Assembly: GCA_031289065.1 (NCBI GenBank)
Contig: JAITQI010000075.1
Span: 1 to 5,468 of the forward strand
Length of the DNA stretch: 5,468 nt
Origin: Oscillospiraceae bacterium
GTDB lineage: Bacteria; Bacillota; Clostridia; Oscillospirales; UBA929
Direction of reading: 5' to 3'
Part shown: positions 1 to 4,821 of the stretch, piece by piece
Layout of the letters: every line of letters starts with the position of its first letter
Numbering within the stretch: position 1 is the stretch's first letter
Notes under the pieces: model-generated
Told to the model about the DNA's origin: nothing
The model's database searches: none
What the model saw: the letters and a program-made list of their open reading frames with translations, nothing else
Translations under genes and position numbers: made by a program

Positions 1-108
1 CACGCCGAACAGGATCACATAGGCCGCGAAACACAGCTGCACGCGCAGGTTGCGCTCGGTTTTCACCGCGTGACGGATACCATCCCAAGCGCGGGCAAAG
101 GCTTTCAT
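1..108 (-). CDS. dgkA: Undecaprenol/diacylglycerol kinase, N-terminal part (cut by window edge)
   Basis: Only the first 36 residues are present, beginning MKAFARAWDGIRHAVKTERN and ending ...FAAYVILFGV at the window edge. The pattern of a short amphipathic N-terminus with W/F-x-G-I-x-x-A followed by E18-R19-N20 and then a hydrophobic helix is typical of the small membrane kinase family (DgkA/UndK). Family members are about 120-150 residues with three membrane helices; the glutamate of the ERN motif is conserved in the family. In Gram-positive bacteria the usual substrate is undecaprenol, which is recycled into the lipid carrier for cell-wall synthesis. The ATG overlaps the ybeY stop codon as ATGA (105-108), with a possible AAGAGG ribosome site inside the ybeY end, so translation is probably coupled to ybeY. 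The position directly after ybeY matches the conserved Bacillota order. The identification rests on a short fragment plus context; the rest of the protein cannot be judged here. Confidence 0.85.
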   Translation of the reverse strand, partial: MKAFARAWDGIRHAVKTERNLRVQLCFAAYVILFGV

Positions 109-608
109 ACCTCGATGCCTCTTGTCAGGCCCAGGGTGGCCAGCACCGATTCGGTGAGTTCGTTCATGCGGATTTCTTCCTGGCGGCCCCGTTCGTGGTC
201 GTAGCCCATCAGGTGAAGGGTGGCGTGGACGGTGAGGAACCCCAGCTCGCGCTCATAGGAATGGGAATAGGTTTCGGCCTGGGCCCGGGCGGCGGGCAGG
301 GACAAGGCAATGTCCCCCAAGGCCACCCGGCCGGTCTCGGGGTCGGTCATGTCCGTCGTGGGCTTCTCTCCGGGGGCCAGGGTCACCGCTGGGAAGGACA
401 GCACGTCGGTGGGCGCGTCTTTGTCCCTGTGCTCCCGGTTGAGGGCCCGGATGCCCTGTTCGTCGGTGTACAGAAGATCCACCTCGCAGGGAATGTCCAC
501 CCCCAGCTCGGCCAGCGTCGCCCGTACACAGCGTTTGACCAGCGCGGTCAGTGAGCGGGTTACGCCCAGCCGAGCTCTTTCGGTTCGCACCAAAACCGCA
601 TGATTCAT
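105..608 (-). CDS. ybeY: Endoribonuclease YbeY (rRNA maturation factor)
   Basis: A 167-residue protein, normal length for the UPF0054/YbeY family of single-domain zinc-dependent RNases that take part in 16S rRNA 3' end maturation, ribosome quality control and small-RNA metabolism in the cytoplasm. The zinc site is visible as H128-A-T-L-H132-L-M-G-Y-D-H138, with three histidine ligands; family members usually have glycine after the first histidine, here it is alanine. The upstream family signature LNREHRDKDAPTDVLSFP is at residues 56-73 and includes the conserved arginine R61 of the presumed active cleft. The start is supported by a GGAGGA ribosome site (about 616-621) within the end of phoH and by an ATGA overlap with the phoH stop. 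Its own stop overlaps dgkA in the same way. Both overlaps suggest coupled translation. In B. subtilis the 7TM-HD gene pgpH lies between phoH and ybeY; it is absent here. All key residues are present, so it should be active. Confidence 0.97.
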   Translation of the reverse strand: MNHAVLVRTERARLGVTRSLTALVKRCVRATLAELGVDIPCEVDLLYTDEQGIRALNREHRDKDAPTDVLSFPAVTLAPGEKPTTDMTDPETGRVALGDIALSLPAARAQAETYSHSYERELGFLTVHATLHLMGYDHERGRQEEIRMNELTESVLATLGLTRGIEV

Positions 609-1597
609 CGTTTTATCCTCCGCTTCTTCACACCCAGACCCTCTAATTTCTCCTCGTAAGCCTCATACGCACGGATAATGCGCTGCACCAAGACATGGCG
701 TACCACGTCCTTCGCGGTCAGTTCACAGATGGCGATGTCCTCGATATTCCGCAGCACGCGAACGGCTTCTTTCAGGCCGGATATTTTGTCCCGTGGCAGG
801 TCGATCTGGGTGACGTCTCCGTTGATGACGACGCGGGAGCCTGTCCCCAGACGGGTTAGGAACATTTTCATCTGTTCTCGGGAGGTGTTCTGCGCCTCGT
901 CGAGAATGATGAAGGAGTCGTCCAGCGTGCGTCCGCGCATATAAGCCAACGGCGCGACCTCAATGCTGCCGCGCTCGAGGTATTTGTTGTAGGTTTCGCC
1001 GCCCAGGGTGTCAAACAGCGCGTCGTACAGGGGGCGCAGGTAGGGATCGACTTTGTTTTGCAGGTCGCCGGGCAGGAAGCCCAGCTTTTCTCCGGCTTCC
1101 ACCGCCGGGCGGGTGAGGATGATGCGGCCGACCTGCTTCTGCCGGAAGGCGGTCACCGCCATGGCCACGGCCAGATAGGTTTTGCCGGTGCCGGCCGGGC
1201 CGACGGCGACGGTGACGGTGTTTTTGCCGATGGCCTCGACATATTTCTTCTGGCCCAGGGTTTTGGCCTTGATGGGCTTTCCCTTGGCGGTGACGCAGAT
1301 CACGTCCCGGGCCAGATCCACGATCTTGTCTTCGCCGCCCTCGTTCACCAGGCCGAGGACGTAGCGCACGTTCTGCTCCGAGACCGCCTCCCCCCGGGAG
1401 GACAACAAAAGCAGACCCTCGATGGCTTTGACGGCCTTGAGAACCTGTTCGGCCTCGCCGGAGACCTTGAGTTCGGCCCCGCGGTTGATGACCCGCACGT
1501 CGAGGGCCTGTTCGACGATTTTCATGTTTTCATCAAAGGAGCCGAACAGGTTAACCACGTGCTCCAGCCGGTCGGCTTGTATTGTTTGTTCGATCAT
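605..1597 (-). CDS. phoH: PhoH-like ATPase (PhoL/YbeZ type)
   Basis: A 330-residue cytoplasmic P-loop ATPase of the PhoH family, of usual length. Residues about 10-80 form the N-terminal PhoH/KH-like RNA-binding region (VVNLFGSFDENMKIVEQALDV onward). Walker A is GPAGTGKT at 133-140. The family signature LTRPAVEAGEKLGFLPGD is at 161-178, and Walker B is FIILDEAQN at 229-237. A sensor-type NGDVTQIDLP stretch is at 259-268. The C-terminus is very basic (KKRRIKR). The family is linked to RNA metabolism, and PhoH-like proteins are repeatedly encoded next to YbeY, suggesting joint work in rRNA or ribosome maturation; the exact substrate is unsettled. The ATG at 1597 has a GAGGA element about 11 bases upstream, rather far for a ribosome site, so re-initiation from upstream translation may help. 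The gene begins 22 bases after the yqfD stop, and its own stop overlaps the ybeY start as ATGA. The name phoH follows the B. subtilis convention and does not imply phosphate control. Confidence 0.96.
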   Translation of the reverse strand: MIEQTIQADRLEHVVNLFGSFDENMKIVEQALDVRVINRGAELKVSGEAEQVLKAVKAIEGLLLLSSRGEAVSEQNVRYVLGLVNEGGEDKIVDLARDVICVTAKGKPIKAKTLGQKKYVEAIGKNTVTVAVGPAGTGKTYLAVAMAVTAFRQKQVGRIILTRPAVEAGEKLGFLPGDLQNKVDPYLRPLYDALFDTLGGETYNKYLERGSIEVAPLAYMRGRTLDDSFIILDEAQNTSREQMKMFLTRLGTGSRVVINGDVTQIDLPRDKISGLKEAVRVLRNIEDIAICELTAKDVVRHVLVQRIIRAYEAYEEKLEGLGVKKRRIKR

Positions 1598-1623
1598 GGG
1601 CGGTCTGTCCTCGGTTTGTTCAT
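1594..1623 (-). other. Possible 9-codon coupling mini-ORF between yqfD and phoH
   Basis: On the minus strand the yqfD stop lies in an ATGA, whose ATG opens a short frame encoding MNKPRTDRP. This frame ends with a TGA that overlaps the phoH ATG as a second ATGA. The frame thus bridges the yqfD-phoH gap exactly and could hand terminating ribosomes from yqfD to phoH. No clear ribosome site stands before its ATG, so it would depend on re-initiation. The geometry is seen directly; any function is inference, and chance occurrence is quite possible. Confidence 0.3.
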
Positions 1624-2798
1624 TTGGGCAGGGGTATGGTCAAGGCGATCTGCTCCCGGCACTCGGCCTTTAGGGAGACCAACAGGACCCCGTTGCTCTC
1701 CACTGCCGTGACGTCGGCCGCCAAAACCTCCCCCTCGTCGAGCAAAGCGCTTAGCCGACGGGTCAGGGAAGCCTTCAGAGCCTCGGCGGCGGACGCTTGG
1801 GAAATGGAGGCCGCCGCCGGTTTGTACTCGGTATAGGTTTCGGTGACAAGGGAGACGGGCAATGTCGCGCCAAAGGGCAAGCCCAGCGTTGCGGTTTTGA
1901 CTATCTTATCACATTTTTCGAAGGAAGGAAAGCCCAAAATTGAAAAATTCATGCGATACCCCGCGACGATCAGGATTCGGCGGGTGTAGGAGCGCCCGGT
2001 GTACGTCTTGGCGGCGACCCGCAGGGGCATTTTGGCGCTTAGGTCATACCAGGTGCGGGCGTAAACATCGGCCTGAGCGTGCAAAAACCGGGTTCCCACC
2101 AGGTTGGAGTCCACCACGCCGCTGACAATGAGCTGCCCCTTTGTCACCGTTTCCCCGGCTTTCACCTGGGCGGAGCCGGTGCGGGCGTCCACCCGCAGGA
2201 TCAGGCCGTCCTTGGCCGCGACGATGTTGCAGGGTTGGTCGGCGGGCAGAATCTCCGGCTTGGGGATGCGCTCGCGCACCTCCACGGTGGCGAGAGAACC
2301 CTGGCGGTTGACGGTCAGCCAGGACAGCTCGTCGATGTGCAGCATCATCTCGTTTTTGATGGTGGCGATGTCGATGGAGGGCCCGTAAATGCCCGGTTTC
2401 ACGCCGATTTCGGCCAGATGGCGCAGGATGGTCTCGCTACTGACCAACTCGTTGCCCACCACCTCGAATTCCCATACGAACTGGGACAGGCCGTACAAGA
2501 CCCCCAGGGTGAGCAGGAAACCCAGGATAAAGCCGTGCCGCCGCCGGTAGCGCCACAGGAAAAAGGGGACGCCCCGCTGTTTGACGAGGCTCACGCGGCA
2601 TTGGGCCTTGAGGGCGAAGGGAGGCATGGCCCGCCAGCCGGAGGGGTGTACGCGGACGCGGAGGTGGGTGTCGTCCAGGCGGCGCAGCCCCCAGAACTCG
2701 ATGCCGTTTTGGGCGCAGATGTTGAGGAACCGTTCGGGGAAGGCGCCCTCGATGTCCACCTCCACACTGCCCCGGAGAAAGTTGACAGTTTGCTGCAT
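1620..2798 (-). CDS. yqfD: Sporulation protein YqfD
   Basis: A 392-residue protein matching the YqfD family in length and layout. Residues 1-75 are a soluble N-terminal region (NFLRGSVEVDIEGAFPERFLN, then GIEFWGLRRLDDTHLRVRV). A basic patch WRYRRRHG (82-89) precedes a single membrane helix at about 89-108. Next comes a VVGNELVSSETIL stretch (113-125) resembling the POTRA-like start seen in FtsQ-type proteins, then a region with VAAKDGLILRVDARTGSAQVKAGETVTKGQLIVSG (193-227) of lipoyl/barrel-sandwich-like character. The family belongs to the sigma-E regulon in Bacillus and is considered a mother-cell envelope protein; the molecular role is unknown. The ATG is preceded by an AAGGGG ribosome site (about 2808-2813) with a 9-base spacer. 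It starts 28 bases after the yqfC stop, so the two are likely co-transcribed. Around 1895-1955 the gene has an unusually AT-rich stretch compared with its surroundings. There is no frameshift or truncation. Confidence 0.93.
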   Translation of the reverse strand: MQQTVNFLRGSVEVDIEGAFPERFLNICAQNGIEFWGLRRLDDTHLRVRVHPSGWRAMPPFALKAQCRVSLVKQRGVPFFLWRYRRRHGFILGFLLTLGVLYGLSQFVWEFEVVGNELVSSETILRHLAEIGVKPGIYGPSIDIATIKNEMMLHIDELSWLTVNRQGSLATVEVRERIPKPEILPADQPCNIVAAKDGLILRVDARTGSAQVKAGETVTKGQLIVSGVVDSNLVGTRFLHAQADVYARTWYDLSAKMPLRVAAKTYTGRSYTRRILIVAGYRMNFSILGFPSFEKCDKIVKTATLGLPFGATLPVSLVTETYTEYKPAAASISQASAAEALKASLTRRLSALLDEGEVLAADVTAVESNGVLLVSLKAECREQIALTIPLPK

Positions 2799-2814
2799 GG
2801 GTTGGCACCCCTTC

Positions 2815-2828
2815 AGACGTTAGACGTT
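2815..2828 (-). repeat. 7-bp tandem direct repeat at the yqfC stop
   Basis: Two perfect adjacent copies of AGACGTT (plus strand) lie at 2815-2821 and 2822-2828. The TAA stop of yqfC (2827-2829 on the minus strand) overlaps the first-read copy, and the repeat sits just before the yqfD ribosome site. It looks like a small slippage duplication in the yqfC-yqfD spacer; no function is evident. Confidence 0.6.
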
Positions 2829-3114
2829 AGAATACAAATTCTATGCTGAACAGGAGGCCGTCGAGGGAGAGCTCGTTGGCGTTCATGGCGCGCAGATCCA
2901 GGCCCTTACCCTTGACGCGGACGACGACCTGGCCGCCGTTGATGTCGATTTGTTCGCCGCTGTATTCCAAGATGCCCCTGTGGTTTTCCATCAGCAGCCG
3001 GCGGCACCCGGCGATTTCCAGACGGGGCAGACCGGCCAGCACATCGGCGGGCAGGTCGAACACGTCGGCCGCCCGTTCAAACAGGCTTTTTTTCGGTTCC
3101 CGTTCCGTGGACAA
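2827..3114 (-). CDS. yqfC: Sporulation protein YqfC, TTG start
   Basis: A 95-residue protein when started at the TTG at 3114, which fits the roughly 90-100 residue YqfC family. Family features are the DLPADVLAGLPRLEIAG stretch (20-36), the MENHRGILEYS motif (42-52) and a beta-rich C-terminus (VVVRVKGKGLDLRAMNANELSLDGLLFSIEFVF). It has no signal peptide or membrane helix. YqfC is encoded with YqfD in the sigma-E regulon of Bacillus; its molecular role is unknown, though YqfC/YabP-type proteins act in mother-cell development. The TTG is chosen because GAAAGGGG (3123-3130) lies 8 bases upstream and because homology starts only just after it. The nearest upstream in-frame ATG (3237) would add 41 proline/arginine-rich residues read through a promoter and hairpin array, which is implausible. 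It is the first gene of the minus-strand operon, behind a sigma-E-like promoter at 3198-3226. Confidence 0.9.
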   Translation of the reverse strand: MSTEREPKKSLFERAADVFDLPADVLAGLPRLEIAGCRRLLMENHRGILEYSGEQIDINGGQVVVRVKGKGLDLRAMNANELSLDGLLFSIEFVF

Positions 3115-3122
3115 GGGCAAGG

Positions 3123-3130
3123 CCCCTTTC
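3123..3130 (-). promoter_or_regulatory. Ribosome binding site deciding the yqfC TTG start
   Basis: On the minus strand the sequence GAAAGGGG precedes the TTG codon by 8 bases, which is proper spacing. No other start codon in the yqfC frame has such a site. Its first two bases touch the outer arm of the inverted repeat at 3129-3135, so folding of the leader could affect access to it. Confidence 0.7.
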
Positions 3131-3195
3131 AGAGGTTGGCGGTCAGGGGGCGTGGGGGCTTTGCCCCGGCGGCGGCCCCCTGATGTTCCCTCTGA
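3129..3195 (-). repeat. Nested inverted repeats in the yqfC leader
   Basis: Three inverted repeats are stacked inside one another: TCAGAGG (3129-3135) with CCTCTGA (3189-3195), TCAGGGGG (3143-3150) with CCCCCTGA (3176-3183), and GGGGC-TTT-GCCCC (3155-3167). They can fold into one long interrupted hairpin lying between the predicted sigma-E transcription start and the yqfC ribosome site. There is no T-run after it in the yqfC direction, so a simple terminator is unlikely. It may be a structured leader or a REP/MITE-like intergenic repeat of this GC-rich lineage; the sequence alone cannot decide. Confidence 0.6.
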
Positions 3196-3197
3196 CC

Positions 3198-3226
3198 ACT
3201 TTATGCGGGACGGGCAAGAAACATGA
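3198..3226 (-). promoter_or_regulatory. Sigma-E-type promoter for yqfC-yqfD
   Basis: On the minus strand a -35 element TCATGTT (3220-3226) is followed after exactly 14 bases by a -10 element CATAAAGT (3198-3205). This agrees with the Bacillus sigma-E pattern (about TCATATT, 13-15 bases, CATACAAT) in 6 of 7 and 6 of 8 positions. Transcription would begin near 3191, giving a leader of about 77 bases before the TTG of yqfC. yqfCD is a known sigma-E-regulon unit in B. subtilis, which supports the assignment. No sigma-A promoter was seen in the same place. Confidence 0.65.
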
Positions 3227-3262
3227 GACAGGCGCATAGTTTAATACGCGGGGGGTGACGGG

Positions 3263-4483
3263 ATGGGGCGGATTTTTTCCAAGCGGCGGCTGACCTTGGG
3301 CGGCGCGGGGCTGTGTATTTTGTGCTGTATCGCCGGGTTTTTGGTGTTCCCGGCCCAGGCCGCCGGAGGGGCGCGGGAGGGCATCCGGCTGTGTATGGAC
3401 GTCATCCTGCCGTCGCTGTTTCCCTTCTTCGTACTGTCCACGCTGCTGGTGGAGATGGGGTACGCGGCCTATGCGGGGCGGCGGCTGGAGGGGGTCATGC
3501 GGCCGGTGTTCCGGTTGAACGGGGCCTGCGCTTCGGCGGTGGCCCTGGGGTTTCTGGGGGGGTATCCGGTGGGGGCCAAGACGGCCATCGCCCTGTACCA
3601 AAAGGGCCTATGTTCCGAGACCGAGGCCGAGCGGCTTTTGAGTTTTTGCAACAACTCCGGCCCGGCGTTTATCCTGGGGGCGGTGGGGGTGGGTATTTTC
3701 GCCGACAGCCGTGCCGGGCTGACCCTCTATCTGGCCCACACGGCGGCCTCGCTGACGGTGGGTTTCCTGTTTCGGTTCTATAAACGGGACGCGCCCGGGG
3801 GGGGACAGGCCGCGCCGTCCGGGGTCTCCCCGCCGCCCGAGAGCGTGGGACTGGCCCGGGCGTTTGTCCGGTCGGTAGGGGGCGCGTTTCGGTCGGCGCT
3901 GTCCATCTGCGCCTTTGTGATTTTCTTCACGGTGGCGGTCAAGCTGCTGTTTTTGTCCGGGATTCTGCCCGCGCTGGCCGAGGGGCTGGGGTTTCTGTTC
4001 GCGCCCTTCGGGCTGACCGCCGAAGCGGCCCAGCAGATGCTGACCGGCCTGCTGGAGATCACCTCCGGCCTCTGGAGCCTCCAGGGGTCGTCCGCCGCCC
4101 TGAGCGGGCAGCTGTCCATGGCGGCCTTCATGCTGGGCTGGGCCGGGCTGTCGGTACACTGTCAGGTGTTGTCCTTCATTGGGGAGAGCGGGTTGAAGGC
4201 GTGGACCTATGTGGCGGGCAAGGTGCTCCACGCGGGCATTTCGGCGGGGTACACCCTTCTGATGGCCCGGCTGTTCGGGCTGAATCAGCCGGTGTCGGCG
4301 TATCTGGCCGCCCAGGTGGGGGCGCTGGCCCGGGTGGATTTCCACAGCACCCTGGGGGTCGCACTCCTTGTGACGCTGGGGGTTTGGCTGTTCTTCCTGG
4401 GGGCGACGTGGAAAGCGATGGGCAGCCGTGAGCGGTCAGCGGAGATCGGACGGAGGACGAGAATGAGAAGTTCTTGGCTGTAG
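3263..4483 (+). CDS. ylbJ: Sporulation integral membrane protein YlbJ
   Basis: A 406-residue polytopic membrane protein of the YlbJ family, which contains the nucleoside-recognition (Gate) type membrane domain. Visible helices are at about 11-33, 43-64, 86-98, 131-146, 151-171, 212-236, 241-251, 284-308, 319-339 and 363-383. Signatures are ILPSLFPFFVLSTLL (48-62), GFLGGYPVGAKTAIALY (96-112) and FCNNSGPAFILGAVGVGIF (128-146). A hydrophilic loop at 172-197 is rich in glycine and proline. In Bacillus, ylbJ is controlled by sigma-E and needed for spore cortex formation; the transported or sensed substrate is unknown. The ATG at 3263 has GGGGGGTG just upstream (3250-3257) and an in-frame TAA at 3242-3244, so the frame cannot begin much earlier. 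It is divergent from yqfC, sharing a control region of about 150 bases. The last 20 residues are a basic, polar tail beyond the final helix. No terminator follows; the next promoter begins directly after the stop. Confidence 0.93.
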   Translation: MGRIFSKRRLTLGGAGLCILCCIAGFLVFPAQAAGGAREGIRLCMDVILPSLFPFFVLSTLLVEMGYAAYAGRRLEGVMRPVFRLNGACASAVALGFLGGYPVGAKTAIALYQKGLCSETEAERLLSFCNNSGPAFILGAVGVGIFADSRAGLTLYLAHTAASLTVGFLFRFYKRDAPGGGQAAPSGVSPPPESVGLARAFVRSVGGAFRSALSICAFVIFFTVAVKLLFLSGILPALAEGLGFLFAPFGLTAEAAQQMLTGLLEITSGLWSLQGSSAALSGQLSMAAFMLGWAGLSVHCQVLSFIGESGLKAWTYVAGKVLHAGISAGYTLLMARLFGLNQPVSAYLAAQVGALARVDFHSTLGVALLVTLGVWLFFLGATWKAMGSRERSAEIGRRTRMRSSWL

Positions 4484-4486
4484 CAC

Positions 4487-4515
4487 TTGACATTTTGGTT
4501 GTTTTTGGGGATAAT
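4487..4515 (+). promoter_or_regulatory. Near-consensus sigma-A promoter
   Basis: A perfect TTGACA (4487-4492) and GATAAT (4510-4515) are separated by the ideal 17 bases, which are T/G-rich. Transcription would start near 4522, leaving a short leader of about 25 bases before the GTG start at 4547. It begins 4 bases after the ylbJ stop in an AT-rich pocket of otherwise GC-rich DNA. It predicts vegetative expression of the small gene downstream, independent of ylbJ. Confidence 0.85.
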
Positions 4516-4546
4516 AGGGGCAAGAAAATCTGTTGGAGGGGTTGCC

Positions 4547-4759
4547 GTGTCCCTATTCCGGGAAAACATTGACCCGCGTTGCCTTTACTGCTGCCACAGC
4601 GTGCCCCTGGAAAAGCGCGACGAGTTGGGCTGCCTCCGCCACGGCGTGGTGGACGCGGCCTCCTGTTGCCGCAGTTTTCGGTACGATCCTTTCAAACGGG
4701 TGCCGCCCAAACCGGTGCGCCTGCGGAAAAATTACACGGATAAGGATTTTCAGCTGTAG
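4547..4759 (+). CDS. Small cysteine-rich protein of unknown function
   Basis: A 70-residue protein read from a GTG start. The GTG is chosen because GGAGG (4535-4539) stands 7 bases before it and because the only earlier in-frame start (TTG at 4487) lies inside the -35 box. I do not recognise a named family, though similar short proteins appear to occur in gut Clostridia. Six cysteines fall at positions 12, 15, 16, 29, 40 and 41, in the arrangement C-x2-C-C, C, C-C, together with H17 and H32. This suggests a small metal (zinc) site or a redox/disulfide knot. The second half holds a conserved-looking CRSFRYDPFKRVPPKP stretch and a basic tail ending KDFQL. There is no signal peptide or membrane helix, so it is probably cytoplasmic. 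It has its own sigma-A promoter and ends just before a strong terminator, so it is a one-gene unit apart from read-through from ylbJ. Codon use looks like that of its neighbours. Confidence 0.85.
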   Translation: MSLFRENIDPRCLYCCHSVPLEKRDELGCLRHGVVDAASCCRSFRYDPFKRVPPKPVRLRKNYTDKDFQL

Positions 4760-4767
4760 TACAGTAT

Positions 4768-4809
4768 ACCAGCACAAAAGGGAGCCTTTAGGCTCCCTTT
4801 TGTGCTGGT
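4768..4809. terminator. Bidirectional intrinsic terminator
   Basis: A perfect 19-bp stem (4768-4786 with 4791-4809) closes on a TTTA tetraloop. Its core is GGGAGCC-TTTA-GGCTCCC followed by TTTTGTG; because A4 and T4 flank the core symmetrically, the same structure with a T-run is read on both strands. It lies between the convergent small cysteine-rich gene (stop at 4759) and the SLH gene (stop at 4822), and so should end both transcripts. Confidence 0.9.
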
Positions 4810-4821
4810 TATGCGTTTATA

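Noticed and set aside
1058..1711. Open frame of 217 codons on the plus strand opposite phoH
   Set aside because: It lies antisense to a clear PhoH gene, its translation has no recognisable domain, and it is the kind of mirrored frame produced by high-GC third positions.
2079..2849. Open frame of 256 codons on the plus strand opposite yqfD
   Set aside because: Antisense to yqfD with low-complexity His/Gly/Asp composition and no ribosome site; a shadow of GC-rich coding sequence.
3235..3243. CATAGTTTA as a sporulation-sigma -10 box for ylbJ
   Set aside because: No acceptable -35 element stands 13-15 bases upstream, and the start would leave almost no leader before the ribosome site; not strong enough to annotate.
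3143..3601. Open frame of 152 codons on the minus strand from ylbJ into the intergenic region
   Set aside because: Pro/Gln/Arg-rich and overlaps the ylbJ start, the yqfC promoter and the hairpin array; not plausible as a gene.
3608..4345. Open frame of 245 codons on the minus strand opposite ylbJ
   Set aside because: Its translation is dominated by Gly, Gln, Arg and Pro and mirrors the ylbJ membrane protein; no family features.
4487..4546. TTG at 4487 as start of the small cysteine-rich protein
   Set aside because: The TTG is part of the TTGACA -35 box, so it would not be in the transcript; the GTG at 4547 has the ribosome site.
4768..4809. Long palindrome as an attachment site or insertion-sequence end
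   Set aside because: It has the A-run/stem/T-run layout of a bidirectional terminator between convergent genes, with no flanking duplication or integrase.
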